Shown here: positions 53,040 to 61,932 of the stretch, piece after piece
How positions within the stretch are numbered: position 1 is the stretch's first letter
Layout of the letters: every line of letters starts with the position of its first letter
DNA from: Spirochaetota bacterium
GTDB lineage: Bacteria > Spirochaetota > Spirochaetia > Treponematales > Treponemataceae
Assembly (NCBI GenBank): GCA_023438065.1
Contig: JAEXRH010000012.1
Location: 806,001 to 870,000 of the forward strand
Length of the DNA stretch: 64,000 nt
Reading direction: 5' to 3'
Translations under genes and position numbers: made by a program
Notes under the pieces: model-generated
What the model saw: only the letters and a program-made list of their open reading frames with translations
What the model was told of the DNA's origin: nothing
Database searches by the model: none

Positions 53040-53797
53040 AGAAAAGAATCATCGTCTGCCTCGACGTGAAGGACGGCCGCACGACGAAGGGGGTGAAATT
53101 CCTCGATAACGTCGACATCGGTGACCCCGTCGAGATGGCCGCGCTCTACTACGCGCAAGGGGTCGACGAGCTCGTGTTCTACGACATCATGGCCTCCGCG
53201 CGGGACCGCGGCCCGACGCTCGACCTCATCTCGCGCGTCGCCGAGCGGGTCTTCATCCCCTTTTGCGTCGGCGGCGGGATCTCGACCGTCGAGGACATCA
53301 GGAGCACGATCCTCGCGGGCGCGGAAAAGGTCAGCCTCAACTCCCCCGCGGTCAGGAACCCCGACCTGATCGGCGAGGGAGCGGCGATATTCGGCGCGCA
53401 GTGCGTCGTCCTCGGGATGGACGCGAAGCGCGATCCCGCGATGAAGTCCGGGTACCGCGTCTTCGTCAACGGCGGGCGCGTCGCGACCGAGCTCGACGCC
53501 CTCGAGTGGGCGATGCGCGCGGAGAAGCTCGGAGCGGGCGAGATCGTCCTCAACTCGATCGACGCGGACGGCACGCGGGACGGCTACGAAATCCCGCTCA
53601 CCCGGATGATCAGCGAGCACGTCGGCATCCCGGTCGTCGCATCGGGCGGCGCGGGAAAGCCTGAGCACATGGCGCGCGTCCTCACCGAGGGCAAGGCCGA
53701 CGCCGCGCTCATCGCGTCGATGGTGCACTCGGGCGACTATACCGTCGGCTCGATCAAGGAGCGCCTTTCCGCGCTCGGCGTGGCCGTACGTCTTTGA
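53033..53797 (+). CDS. hisF: Imidazole glycerol phosphate synthase, cyclase subunit
   Basis: The 254-residue TIM barrel reads MLKKRIIVCLDVKDGRTTKGVKF. Catalytic Asp11 is present in CLDVKDG, a second Asp in VVLGMDAKRDP, NSIDADGTRDGY is conserved, and the phosphate site is ASGGAGKPEH. It makes imidazole glycerol phosphate and AICAR from PRFAR and ammonia. GGGAGG lies before the start. Confidence 0.94.
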   Translation: MLKKRIIVCLDVKDGRTTKGVKFLDNVDIGDPVEMAALYYAQGVDELVFYDIMASARDRGPTLDLISRVAERVFIPFCVGGGISTVEDIRSTILAGAEKVSLNSPAVRNPDLIGEGAAIFGAQCVVLGMDAKRDPAMKSGYRVFVNGGRVATELDALEWAMRAEKLGAGEIVLNSIDADGTRDGYEIPLTRMISEHVGIPVVASGGAGKPEHMARVLTEGKADAALIASMVHSGDYTVGSIKERLSALGVAVRL

Positions 53798-53883
53798 CCG
53801 GGCGCGCGACGCGCGCGATCATTACACGAAACTTTCACGCGCGCCCTTTCCCCCGTGTATGAGTCACGATCCGCTTCTGAAAT

Positions 53884-53922
53884 AAAACGGCCACCCGAGC
53901 CTTTGAGTCGGGCGGCCGTTTT
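53884..53922. terminator. Bidirectional terminator between hisF and the DUF4340 gene
   Basis: A stem AAACGGCC(A)CCCGA / TCGGG(C)GGCCGTTT, with TTTTCATTT on the plus strand and TTTTATTT on the minus strand. It serves both convergent units. Confidence 0.85.
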
Positions 53923-53957
53923 CATTTCACGGACTACATCCGTCGGGTCCGTCGATA

Positions 53958-54893
53958 TTACCGGAGATCCTCAAGACCCCGCGCGAACTTGATCACGGTC
54001 GCCTTCTGGAGATAGAAGGGATACGGGCTCTCGCTCGAGGAGCACAGGTACTTCGTCTCGCCCTCCTTCCGCGCGACCGTGAGGGTCACGGTCTTTCCCG
54101 CCGCGAGGATCGCGATCTTTCCCAACGGGCTTTCAGGGATCGCCGTTCCGTCGGGAGCGAAGGAATCCGCGCGGAGCTCCGCGAGGCTTTCGGCCCAACT
54201 CGCGGTCTTGTCCGCGTCGACCGGGGAAGCGTTCTTCCCCGCGAGCGGCGCACCCTGCCAGGTCGCGGGAGTCCCCGCTTTCGCGACGGCAAACGCCGTC
54301 CGTCTCTTTCCGCTTCCGTCGATATCCCCGATCGCGGCGAAATCGGACTGGATCCGGGTCATTCCCCCGGAAGGAACCTTCCATACGGTCCGGTCGCGAA
54401 GGCTTTCCGCGCTTCTGTCGAACCGGTCGCGGAACCGGCTCGACGCGAGGAGGACGTCCTTCCCGCCGTCGATTCGGACGTAGGACTGCTGCGTGGTCGA
54501 CGAGTTCTTTCCCGCGGCCACGGTCCTCATCGCGGATCCGTCCCTGGACGCCTTCACGATGACCGCGGTCGCGTCGTCGAGCCCGTACCGCGCCCAATCA
54601 CCCGAGGCGCTTACCGAGCCGAGGGTCTTGATTTCCTTGAGGACCGTGATCATCTCGGCGACCGCCTGAGGGTCGGCGGGGAGCTTTTCATCGCCGATGA
54701 GCCATCGGTCCCCGACCTTCGCGAGCGTCGTTACCTCGCCCCCCGCCCGCGCAATCTCGATCCGATCGGGATCGTCGGCGAGCGAGAGCGTTTGGACGGC
54801 GTTTCTCCGCCCAAGCGCGGTTTGCAGAGCGAACGCGAGCGCGAGAACGCCTATCGCGGCCAGCAGTATCTTCTTTCTCGTTTTCATCGTCAT
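53958..54893 (-). CDS. DUF4340-type exported protein of the Gld-like cluster
   Basis: This 311-residue protein has a membrane anchor or signal (residues 8-26). It follows the DUF4340 pattern: VTTLAKVGDRWLIGDEKLPADPQAVAEMITVLKEI, RYGLDDATAVIVK, and WKVPSGGMTRIQSDF. Such genes commonly close Gld-type ABC operons with ABC_transp_aux proteins. It overlaps the GldG-like gene by four bases (ATGA). The function is unknown. Confidence 0.8.
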   Translation of the reverse strand: MTMKTRKKILLAAIGVLALAFALQTALGRRNAVQTLSLADDPDRIEIARAGGEVTTLAKVGDRWLIGDEKLPADPQAVAEMITVLKEIKTLGSVSASGDWARYGLDDATAVIVKASRDGSAMRTVAAGKNSSTTQQSYVRIDGGKDVLLASSRFRDRFDRSAESLRDRTVWKVPSGGMTRIQSDFAAIGDIDGSGKRRTAFAVAKAGTPATWQGAPLAGKNASPVDADKTASWAESLAELRADSFAPDGTAIPESPLGKIAILAAGKTVTLTVARKEGETKYLCSSSESPYPFYLQKATVIKFARGLEDLR

Positions 54894-56995
54894 TCCTCCC
54901 CGTTCGTCGCCCGCGCGGCATAACGCGCGGCGATCTTCCGCCTGCGCGCGGAACGCAGTCTCCAGGCGCCGAGCCCGACGAGACCGACCAGGAGCGGAAG
55001 GCCGTATAGGTTGATCGCGCGCGCGACGGCGCGCGAGGATTCGGTCGTCCTGTCGAGGGTGTTGAGCGAAAGGCCCTTCGTCCGCATCGCGATGAGGCCC
55101 TCGTTCCCGGCGAGGTAGTCGAGGGCGTTTCGCACGAAGATCGCGACCGGTTCCCGGCCCTCGCGGTCCATCACCGCCTGTCCCGTGATCGCGCTCGTGC
55201 CCACGACGATGACGCGTCCCGGCTGCACGCTCCGCGAGAGATGGGCCTTCGCCTCGAGCGAGCCGATCGCGCTTTCGCCGTCGCCCGACTTGCCGTCGGT
55301 AACCGGCGCCGGGACGGGAGGATTCTCGGCGAACGCGCTTACGAACGATCCCTCGGCGAGCGCCGCGAGAGTACGCGCCTTGAGCTTGTCGCGCGCGGGC
55401 ATTTCCATCCCGTACGGCATGAGGCTCACGTTATCCTCCATGAGCCAGGAATCGGGCGAGCTCGTCACGAGCGGGATAACCTTTCGATTCTTCAATTCGC
55501 CGGAGTCCGCGAGATCGAGCGAGGAAGACTGAAGGAAGATCACGTCCGCGAGGCGCCGCGTGATCTCGCTTTTCCGGTCAAGGCCTTCCTTTCCGACGCG
55601 CGGCACGTAATAGAGCTTGACCTCGCTCTGTCCCGGCTGGCGGGCGACGTAGCATTTCCCGTCGAGCACGTAATTTCGCCCGGGCGTGATGCCCCATGCC
55701 GAGAGGAGTCGGTCGAGCCCCGAGTCGATCGGGCGATAGGTCGGTTGCCCGCCGTAGTAGGCCATCGAGCCTTCGGGTTGCTTTTCCTCGAAAGGATCGA
55801 GGAAAACGAGGAGCCGCCCTCCCTTGAGGACGAACTGGTCGATCCGGTAGAGCTCCGCGTCGGTGAAGGTTCCCGTCGGGCCCGCGATCACGAGGGTCGT
55901 TATATCGGGCGGTATATCGTCGGACGCGGTGTTGATTTCCCTGAACTCGTAGGTGTCCGCCGAGATCGCCTTGAACCGGGCCGCGCCCGCGCGCTCGTCG
56001 TCGATCCCTTTCTCTCCGTGTCCGGTCACGTAGCCGATCGCGCGCGACGAGGACATGAGCCCCTGAAGCGCCGCGTCGAGCGTGTCGCCGAGCTTGTCGA
56101 GTCCCGCGATGCCGTATCCCCCGAAAAGGTTTCTCGCGAGCGAAAGCGGGACGACCCTGAAGCGGTCCCCGTACTCGAGCACGACCGCGAGCACGCCTTG
56201 TCCGTCGATCGCCTTGTCCTTTCCGTTCGACCAGGAAACGATCTCGAGGCCGTACTTCGCGGCGAGCGCTTCCGTCTCGTCCTTCGTCGCGGGATCGACT
56301 CGCGCGTACTCGACGCGACCGAGGTTTTTCCTGTTGAGCGCGGCCGCCGCGTCGCCGACGATCCCGTCGAGATCCTTGAAACCGCCAAGCCCGATCGAGG
56401 CGAAGGATGACGAGGCGTAGAGGGTTACCTTGACCTTTCCCGAAAGCCCCGAGAGGGTATTCGTGCGGGAGACGATCTTCCCGATCGCGGTCGTGAGACG
56501 GTACTCGAGGCCCTCGGTCGTCGCGACGTTCCCGATCGTCTCGACCGAGTCGCTGTAGACGATCGCGAGCCCCATGTAGGCGCCCTTCACCCCGACCTCG
56601 TTATCCTTGACTTCCTGGACCTGGGCCAACGGTATTCCGTACGACTTGGCGAGCTCCTTGCTCGCTTCCTTTTTCATGTCGAACCGCTCGTAGTCGAACC
56701 GGCCGCGCGACGCGCCCTTGTACTCGACGAGAAGGTCGTTGAGGTAACGGCCGACCGCGTTATACGGCGCGGGGAGATCGTCCGAGAAGAACACCTTGAT
56801 CGAAAGCGGTTCCTCGAGGGAGCGCATGACGACGCGGCTTTCGGCCGAAAGCGAATAGGAGTGATCGGCGGTCAGGTCTATCCTGAGAAAGGACCGCGCG
56901 GCGACGAAATTGAGAAGGACGAGCGCCAGGGCGAAGAGGAAGAGGTCGCTTTCAGGCCCCTTGAGCCAGGCGAGAATCTTTCTGATGGTACCCAT
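54890..56995 (-). CDS. GldG-like ABC auxiliary protein
   Basis: This 701-residue protein starts at MGTIRKI (56995), with GGAGGG 10 bases upstream. A membrane helix at about 18-38, a periplasmic ABC_transp_aux region (LDLTADHSYSLS-like RIDLTADHSYSLSAESRVVMRSL, ITTLVIAGPTGTFTDAELYRIDQFVLKGGRLLVFLDPFE), and a C-terminal membrane helix (LYGLPLLVGLVGLGAW) are present. Relatives assist the GldA/GldF transporter in gliding Bacteroidetes and are widespread without gliding. The substrate is unknown. Confidence 0.88.
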   Translation of the reverse strand: MGTIRKILAWLKGPESDLFLFALALVLLNFVAARSFLRIDLTADHSYSLSAESRVVMRSLEEPLSIKVFFSDDLPAPYNAVGRYLNDLLVEYKGASRGRFDYERFDMKKEASKELAKSYGIPLAQVQEVKDNEVGVKGAYMGLAIVYSDSVETIGNVATTEGLEYRLTTAIGKIVSRTNTLSGLSGKVKVTLYASSSFASIGLGGFKDLDGIVGDAAAALNRKNLGRVEYARVDPATKDETEALAAKYGLEIVSWSNGKDKAIDGQGVLAVVLEYGDRFRVVPLSLARNLFGGYGIAGLDKLGDTLDAALQGLMSSSRAIGYVTGHGEKGIDDERAGAARFKAISADTYEFREINTASDDIPPDITTLVIAGPTGTFTDAELYRIDQFVLKGGRLLVFLDPFEEKQPEGSMAYYGGQPTYRPIDSGLDRLLSAWGITPGRNYVLDGKCYVARQPGQSEVKLYYVPRVGKEGLDRKSEITRRLADVIFLQSSSLDLADSGELKNRKVIPLVTSSPDSWLMEDNVSLMPYGMEMPARDKLKARTLAALAEGSFVSAFAENPPVPAPVTDGKSGDGESAIGSLEAKAHLSRSVQPGRVIVVGTSAITGQAVMDREGREPVAIFVRNALDYLAGNEGLIAMRTKGLSLNTLDRTTESSRAVARAINLYGLPLLVGLVGLGAWRLRSARRRKIAARYAARATNGEE

Positions 56996-56996
56996 G

Positions 56997-57719
56997 TTAC
57001 GAGGCCCTCCTTCCGTTGACGGCACGTACCGTAAGCGCGAGGAAAAGCGAGGTGAGCGACAGGAAATACACGATGTCCCTCGTGTCGACGATGCCGCGCG
57101 ATACCGACTCGAAGTGATATCCCGCCGAGAGGTACTCAAGGGGCGCGACGACGGCCGCGGGGAGCAGGATGAGGAAGCGGTCGACCGTCGCGAGGAGGAT
57201 CGACACCGCGAAGGCCGCGAAGAACGCGACGATCTGGTTCTTCGTGAGCGCCGAGGCGAACAGTCCTATCGCGGTAAACGAGGCGACGAGGAAGATCGCG
57301 CCGAGGTAGCCGCCCGCGACGGGCCCCCACTCGAGGTCGCCGAGGGCCGCTGCCGTCGCGACGTACGCGAGGGTCGGGACGAGTATGCTCGCGCCCGAGG
57401 CCACGCCCGCGACGAACTTGCCGATCGTGACGTCGAGGGCCGAGACCGGAAGGGTCATGAGGGTCTCAAGGCTCCCGCTCCGCGTTTCCTCGGCGAAGAG
57501 CCGCATCGTGATCGCGGGAACGAAGAACGCGAACAGCACCGGAAGGAGACCGAAAAAATTCCTGAGCTCGGCGCGGTTCACGAGGAAAAAGGTCGAGAAA
57601 AAAAGGAAACCGGAAAACACGAGAAAAACGCCCGCGACGATGTACGCCACGGGACTCGAAAACCACGCGGCAAGCTCGCGCCGCGCGACGGTAAGAGCGA
57701 CGGTAGTGCCCCTTTTCAT
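56997..57719 (-). CDS. Gld-type ABC-2 permease
   Basis: This 240-residue protein has six membrane segments. RRELAAWFSSPVAYIVAGVFLVFSGFLFF and RLFAEETRSGSLETLMTLPVS are hallmarks of GldF/NosY-like permeases. The start overlaps the ATPase stop by four bases. It works with the ATPase and the GldG-like protein. Confidence 0.9.
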   Translation of the reverse strand: MKRGTTVALTVARRELAAWFSSPVAYIVAGVFLVFSGFLFFSTFFLVNRAELRNFFGLLPVLFAFFVPAITMRLFAEETRSGSLETLMTLPVSALDVTIGKFVAGVASGASILVPTLAYVATAAALGDLEWGPVAGGYLGAIFLVASFTAIGLFASALTKNQIVAFFAAFAVSILLATVDRFLILLPAAVVAPLEYLSAGYHFESVSRGIVDTRDIVYFLSLTSLFLALTVRAVNGRRAS

Positions 57720-58651
57720 GATTCATTGCCTCCCGCGGTGAGCGTCCTGAACACGTCCTCGAGGCTGTTGCGCTCCATGGACATCTCGCGAAGCGACCAT
57801 CCCCGGCCTTTCACGAGATCGAAGACCTCGCCGCGCACGTCCGCGTCGCCGTCGATCGAGAGTCGCGCCGCGGCGAAACCCGCCTCCCCCTCGAAGGGAG
57901 AGACCCCCGCGACCGAGCGAACGGAACGCGCGGCCTCGGCGAACTCGGACGAAGTGACGCCCGCTACCTGCACGCGAAGGGACGCCTTGTGGCCGAACCG
58001 CTCGCGGAGCTCGCCCGTCGGGCTATCCGCGACGAGGGCGCCCCGCGATATGATGATCACGCGGTCGCACAGCGTCTCGACCTCGCTCAGTATGTGGGTC
58101 GATATGATGACGGTTCTCGTCTTCCCGATTTCCTTGATGAGCTTTCGCACCTCGATGATCTGGTTCGGGTCGAGGCCCGAGGTAGGCTCGTCGAGGATGA
58201 GGATTTCGGGGTCGTGTATGAGCGCATGCGCGAGGCCGACGCGCTGGCGATACCCGCGCGAGAGGTCACCGACGTTCTTGTGCATCACCTCGGAAATCCC
58301 GCACGCCGAGGCGATCGCGGGAATCCGGGAAGGGGCGTCGCCGCCCTGGACGCGCGCGACGAACTCGAGGTAGTCCGCGACGATCATGTCGGAATACAGC
58401 GGCGCCGACTCGGGCATGTACCCGATCTTCCGCTTGGCCGACTCGGGATCCTCGTCGATCCGCTTTCCGTCTATCCTGATGACGCCCGCGGACGGTTCGA
58501 GAAAGCCGGTGACCATCCGCATCGTGGTGGTCTTGCCCGCGCCGTTCGGCCCGAGGAGGCCGACGATCTCGCCTTTCCTGACCGAAAAGCTGACGTCGTC
58601 AACCGCCCGAAACGGGCCGAAGTCGCGGGATACCCGCTCAACTTCAATCAT
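57716..58651 (-). CDS. Gld-type ABC transporter ATPase
   Basis: This 311-residue protein has Walker A GPNGAGKTTT at 35-44, signature LSRGYRQR (GldA/CcmA-type), Walker B ILILDEPTSGLD and H-loop STHI. A C-terminal domain of about 90 residues follows. AAGGAG lies before the start. It is first of the four-gene cluster. Confidence 0.92.
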   Translation of the reverse strand: MIEVERVSRDFGPFRAVDDVSFSVRKGEIVGLLGPNGAGKTTTMRMVTGFLEPSAGVIRIDGKRIDEDPESAKRKIGYMPESAPLYSDMIVADYLEFVARVQGGDAPSRIPAIASACGISEVMHKNVGDLSRGYRQRVGLAHALIHDPEILILDEPTSGLDPNQIIEVRKLIKEIGKTRTVIISTHILSEVETLCDRVIIISRGALVADSPTGELRERFGHKASLRVQVAGVTSSEFAEAARSVRSVAGVSPFEGEAGFAAARLSIDGDADVRGEVFDLVKGRGWSLREMSMERNSLEDVFRTLTAGGNES

Positions 58652-58708
58652 TTCCGTAATCTCCTTGCCTGAAAAAGGGCTATCTTTTCAAAAATCCCGA
58701 GCGGGCGC

Positions 58709-58761
58709 GAAGGTTACACCTGTGCGCGCGAAGGTTACACCTGTGCGCGAGAAGGCTACAC
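58709..58761. repeat. 21-bp tandem repeat, about 2.5 copies
   Basis: Units begin at 58709, 58730 and 58751. The first two are GAAGGTTACACCTGTGCGCG plus one variable base; the third is truncated and diverged (GAAGGCTACAC). They lie between queD and the ABC ATPase start. Confidence 0.8.
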
Positions 58762-58814
58762 GCGCGGAACCGGGGGATACTCGTTCGCAAGGCGGCGGGC
58801 GCCGCCCGGAGGCG

Positions 58815-59174
58815 TCACTCGTAGTAGCGCGCCCTGCTCGTCGGGGTTTCGTAGACGTCGACGGCCCGAAGGGGGACGTCCGGAAGGAGAGCCTTGATGC
58901 GCTCGAAGATATGGCGCGCGATCCGCTCCGCGCTCGGGTTGTTCGCGAATTCGGGGCGGTCGTTGAGATTCGTGTGGTCGAGTCCCGCGCAAACCTCGCG
59001 AAGGGCTCCCTTGAGAACGCCGAAATCGACGAGCATCCCGCCCGGGTCGAGCTCGTCTCCCCGCGCGTGGGCGAGCACCCGATAGTTGTGACCGTGAAGG
59101 CGCTCGCATTTTCCGTGGTAATCGGACAGAAAGTGGGCGGCGGCGAAGTCCGCCTCGACGCGTGTCTCGTACAT
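58815..59174 (-). CDS. queD: 6-pyruvoyltetrahydropterin synthase-like protein (QueD)
   Basis: This 119-residue T-fold enzyme has zinc His in AAAHFL, Cys in GKCERLHGHNY with the HGH pair, FGVLK, and LDHTNLND supplying the conserved Asp/His. It makes 6-carboxytetrahydropterin for queuosine. MYETRV at 59174 is the start; there is no Shine-Dalgarno and a -10 ends 8 bases upstream. No other queuosine genes are nearby. Confidence 0.9.
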   Translation of the reverse strand: MYETRVEADFAAAHFLSDYHGKCERLHGHNYRVLAHARGDELDPGGMLVDFGVLKGALREVCAGLDHTNLNDRPEFANNPSAERIARHIFERIKALLPDVPLRAVDVYETPTSRARYYE

Positions 59175-59182
59175 AATGGAAA

Positions 59183-59212
59183 AGAATAACCCAAAGCATC
59201 TTGCATACTCAA
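59183..59212 (-). promoter_or_regulatory. Promoter of queD, near-leaderless
   Basis: TTGAGT, 18-base spacer, TATTCT on the minus strand; 8 bases to the ATG. Its -35 region overlaps the -35 of the divergent murE promoter. Confidence 0.6.
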
Positions 59213-59229
59213 GTCCGCGTTGATACAAT
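59201..59229 (+). promoter_or_regulatory. Promoter of murE-ddl, near-leaderless
   Basis: TTGCAT, 17-base spacer, TACAAT; 10 bases to the ATG. Confidence 0.65.
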
Positions 59230-59239
59230 CCTTTCCATA

Positions 59240-60793
59240 ATGACCCGCAAGAGACTCTCGGCGTTCATTGACGCCATCCCCGCGATCGAGCGCACCGGCT
59301 CTGCCGACCCCGACATTACCGATCTCGTATACGACTCGCGCCAGGTAACCCCGGGCGCGCTTTTCTTCGCCCTCCCCGGCCTCCACGCCGACGGATCGAA
59401 GTTCATCCCGCAGGCGATCGCGAAAGGCGCCCGCGCCGTCATCCACGACAAACCGCTCGACGCGTACGATCCCGCGATCGCGTATATCCGCGTCGAAAAC
59501 GCGCGATTCGCCATGTCCCCCGTGTCCGCGGCCTTTTACGACCGTCCCTCGAAGGACCTCGTCGTCATCGGCGTGACGGGCACCGAGGGAAAGAGCACCA
59601 CCGTGTCGCTCGTCTTCCAGCTTCTCCGCCTCGCCGGCAAGCGGGCGGGCTTCATCTCCACCGTCGACTATTGCGTCGCCGACGAGGTGCTCCCGAATCC
59701 CGAGCACCAAACGACCCCCGAGGCGGTCGCCATCCACCGGAAACTCGCCCAGATGCGCGACAACGGTCTCGAGTACGCGGTCGTGGAGTCCTCGTCGCAC
59801 GGTCTTTCCCCGAGGACGAACCGGCTCGGCGACGTCCTTTTCGACGTCGCGGTCATGACGAACGTCACGCACGAGCACCTCGAATTCCACGGCACGCACG
59901 AGCAGTACAAGAGCGACAAGGCGAACCTCTTTCGCGCACTTGACCTGCACGATCACGTAAAGCGGGGAAAGGCCGTCCCCTCCTTCGGCGTCGTCAACGA
60001 GGAGGACCCCGCGTCCGTCTACTTCAGGGGCGCGACCGAAAAGCCCGTGTACGGGTACTCCACCTGGGCCGTCGTGAAGCGTGGGCTCTCGGCCTCCGCG
60101 ATCGAGCCCGACGCGACCGGCGTCGGCTTCTCGATGACCGAACCCGGGGATCTCACCCACGGGGTGAGGATCAATCTGCCCGGCGCGTTCAACGTGTACA
60201 ACGTCCTCGCGACCGTGATCGTCGTCTCCCGCCTCCTCACGATACCCGTCGCCGCGCTCGTGCCGCTCCTTCCCTCGCTCAAGCCCGTGAAGGGAAGGAT
60301 GACCGTCATCGACCGGGGCCAGCCCTTCGAGGTAATCGTCGATTACGCGCACACGCCCTCGTCCTTCCAGGCGATCTTCCCCTCGCTCCGCAAGCGGATC
60401 GCCGGCAAGATCATCAGCGTCTTCGGCTCGGGCGGCGAGCGCGACACGATGAAACGGCCGGAGCAGGGCCGCATCGCCGCGGACTACTCGGACGTCCTCA
60501 TCCTCTCTGACGAGGATCCGCGCGGGGAAGATCCCGTCGAACTCCTCGAGATGATCGCGAGCGGTTGCCCGGAGAAGAAACGCCCCGACGAACTCATGAT
60601 CATACCCGACAGACCCGCCGCGATCAGGAAAGCCTTCTCCCTCGCGGGCACGGGAGACCTCGTCCTTCTCCTCGGAAAAGGACACGAGAATTCCATTATT
60701 TACAAAGACCATACCATGCCCTACGACGAGATTCTCGAGGCCAGTAAGGCGCTTGCCGAGGCGGGATGGGACGACATGGGAGAAATGAAATGA
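59240..60793 (+). CDS. murE: UDP-MurNAc-tripeptide synthetase (MurE type)
   Basis: The 517-residue Mur ligase has P-loop GVTGTEGKSTT at about 111-121, SSSHGL, and the N-terminal DSRQVTPGALFFALPG. Its substrate-selecting motif reads D-E-D-P-R at 424-428 instead of the DNPR of diaminopimelate enzymes, though Arg is kept. It adds the third residue of the peptide stem. Spirochaete peptidoglycan often contains L-ornithine, so DAP, ornithine or lysine are all possible. It is first of murE-ddl-dapF-like. Confidence 0.92.
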   Translation: MTRKRLSAFIDAIPAIERTGSADPDITDLVYDSRQVTPGALFFALPGLHADGSKFIPQAIAKGARAVIHDKPLDAYDPAIAYIRVENARFAMSPVSAAFYDRPSKDLVVIGVTGTEGKSTTVSLVFQLLRLAGKRAGFISTVDYCVADEVLPNPEHQTTPEAVAIHRKLAQMRDNGLEYAVVESSSHGLSPRTNRLGDVLFDVAVMTNVTHEHLEFHGTHEQYKSDKANLFRALDLHDHVKRGKAVPSFGVVNEEDPASVYFRGATEKPVYGYSTWAVVKRGLSASAIEPDATGVGFSMTEPGDLTHGVRINLPGAFNVYNVLATVIVVSRLLTIPVAALVPLLPSLKPVKGRMTVIDRGQPFEVIVDYAHTPSSFQAIFPSLRKRIAGKIISVFGSGGERDTMKRPEQGRIAADYSDVLILSDEDPRGEDPVELLEMIASGCPEKKRPDELMIIPDRPAAIRKAFSLAGTGDLVLLLGKGHENSIIYKDHTMPYDEILEASKALAEAGWDDMGEMK

Positions 60794-61932
60794 ACATCGC
60801 GATACTCTACGGCGGAAAATCGGGGGAGCACGAGGTCTCTCTCGTCTCCGCGTCCTCGATCGCCCGCAACGTGCCCGGCGAGGGGAATACCGTGCACCTC
60901 ATCGGCATCACCAAAGCGGGCGCCTGGTATCTCCAGAAACCCAGGATGCTCGAGGAAATCCGCGCGAAGCCCGAGGCTATCCTCTCGATCGAGGAAGACG
61001 AATCGCGCCGCGTGACCGTCGTCCCGGGAGGCGGATGCCCGAAAGCCTTCAGGCTCGCGGCGGGCGCGGGAGCGAAAGGACTTCCCGTCGATTCCGACGG
61101 CTCCTTCCCCGTCGACGTCGCCTTCCCCGTGCTTCACGGAACCTTCGGCGAGGACGGCACGATCCAGGGGCTTTTCGAGATGGCCGAGATCCCGTACGTC
61201 GGGGGCGGCGTGCTCGCGAGCGCGATCGCGATGGACAAGGAAAAGGCGAAGGCGCTCTGGCGCGCCGCGGGCCTTCCCGTCGTGCCCTACGTCGCCGCCC
61301 GCGCGGTCGAGTGGGCCAATCCCGCCCTCCGCGAAACCCTCGTCAGGAAGGCGGAGAACGAACTCGCCTATCCCCTTTTCGTGAAGCCCGCCTGCGCGGG
61401 AAGCTCGGTCGGAGCGGCGAAAGCGTCGAACCGCGAGGAATTGGAAAAACGCGCCCAGGATGCCTTCCGCTGGGACGACAAGATCATCGTCGAGCCCTTC
61501 ATCCCCGCGCGCGAGATCGAGTGCTCCGTCACCGGCAACGCCTCGCCCGTCGCCTATACGCCGGGAGAGATCATCCCCACCCACGAGTTCTACGACTACG
61601 ACGCGAAGTACACCGACCCGAACGGGGCAGCGCTCCGCATCCCCGCGGAAATCGGCGAGGAGACCACCAAGCGGGTCAGGCAGATAGCCTGCGACGCGTA
61701 CCGGACCCTCGAGCTTTCGGGCCTCTCGCGGGTCGACTTCTTCGTCGACAAACGCGACGGCGCGCTCTACCTCAACGAGATCAACACGATCCCGGGCTTT
61801 ACCTCGATCTCCATGTTTCCCAAGATGTGCGAGGCCTCGGGGCTTCCCTACGCCGAGCTTGTCGCCCGGCTCCTCCGCCTCGCGCTCGACCGCTTCGCCG
61901 AGCGGAGAAGCCTTAAGACGAGTCGCTCGTGA
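60790..61932 (+). CDS. ddl: D-alanine--D-alanine ligase
   Basis: The 380-residue ATP-grasp ligase has ILYGGKSGEHEVSLVSA at the N-terminus, PVLHGTFGEDGTIQG, FVKPACAGSSVG and LNEINTIPGFTSISMFPKM. It joins two D-Ala for peptidoglycan. The start ATG overlaps the murE stop (ATGA). Confidence 0.96.
   Translation: MNIAILYGGKSGEHEVSLVSASSIARNVPGEGNTVHLIGITKAGAWYLQKPRMLEEIRAKPEAILSIEEDESRRVTVVPGGGCPKAFRLAAGAGAKGLPVDSDGSFPVDVAFPVLHGTFGEDGTIQGLFEMAEIPYVGGGVLASAIAMDKEKAKALWRAAGLPVVPYVAARAVEWANPALRETLVRKAENELAYPLFVKPACAGSSVGAAKASNREELEKRAQDAFRWDDKIIVEPFIPAREIECSVTGNASPVAYTPGEIIPTHEFYDYDAKYTDPNGAALRIPAEIGEETTKRVRQIACDAYRTLELSGLSRVDFFVDKRDGALYLNEINTIPGFTSISMFPKMCEASGLPYAELVARLLRLALDRFAERRSLKTSRS

Noticed and set aside
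58709..58770. Minimal CRISPR from the 21-bp repeat
   Set aside because: Units are contiguous without spacers.
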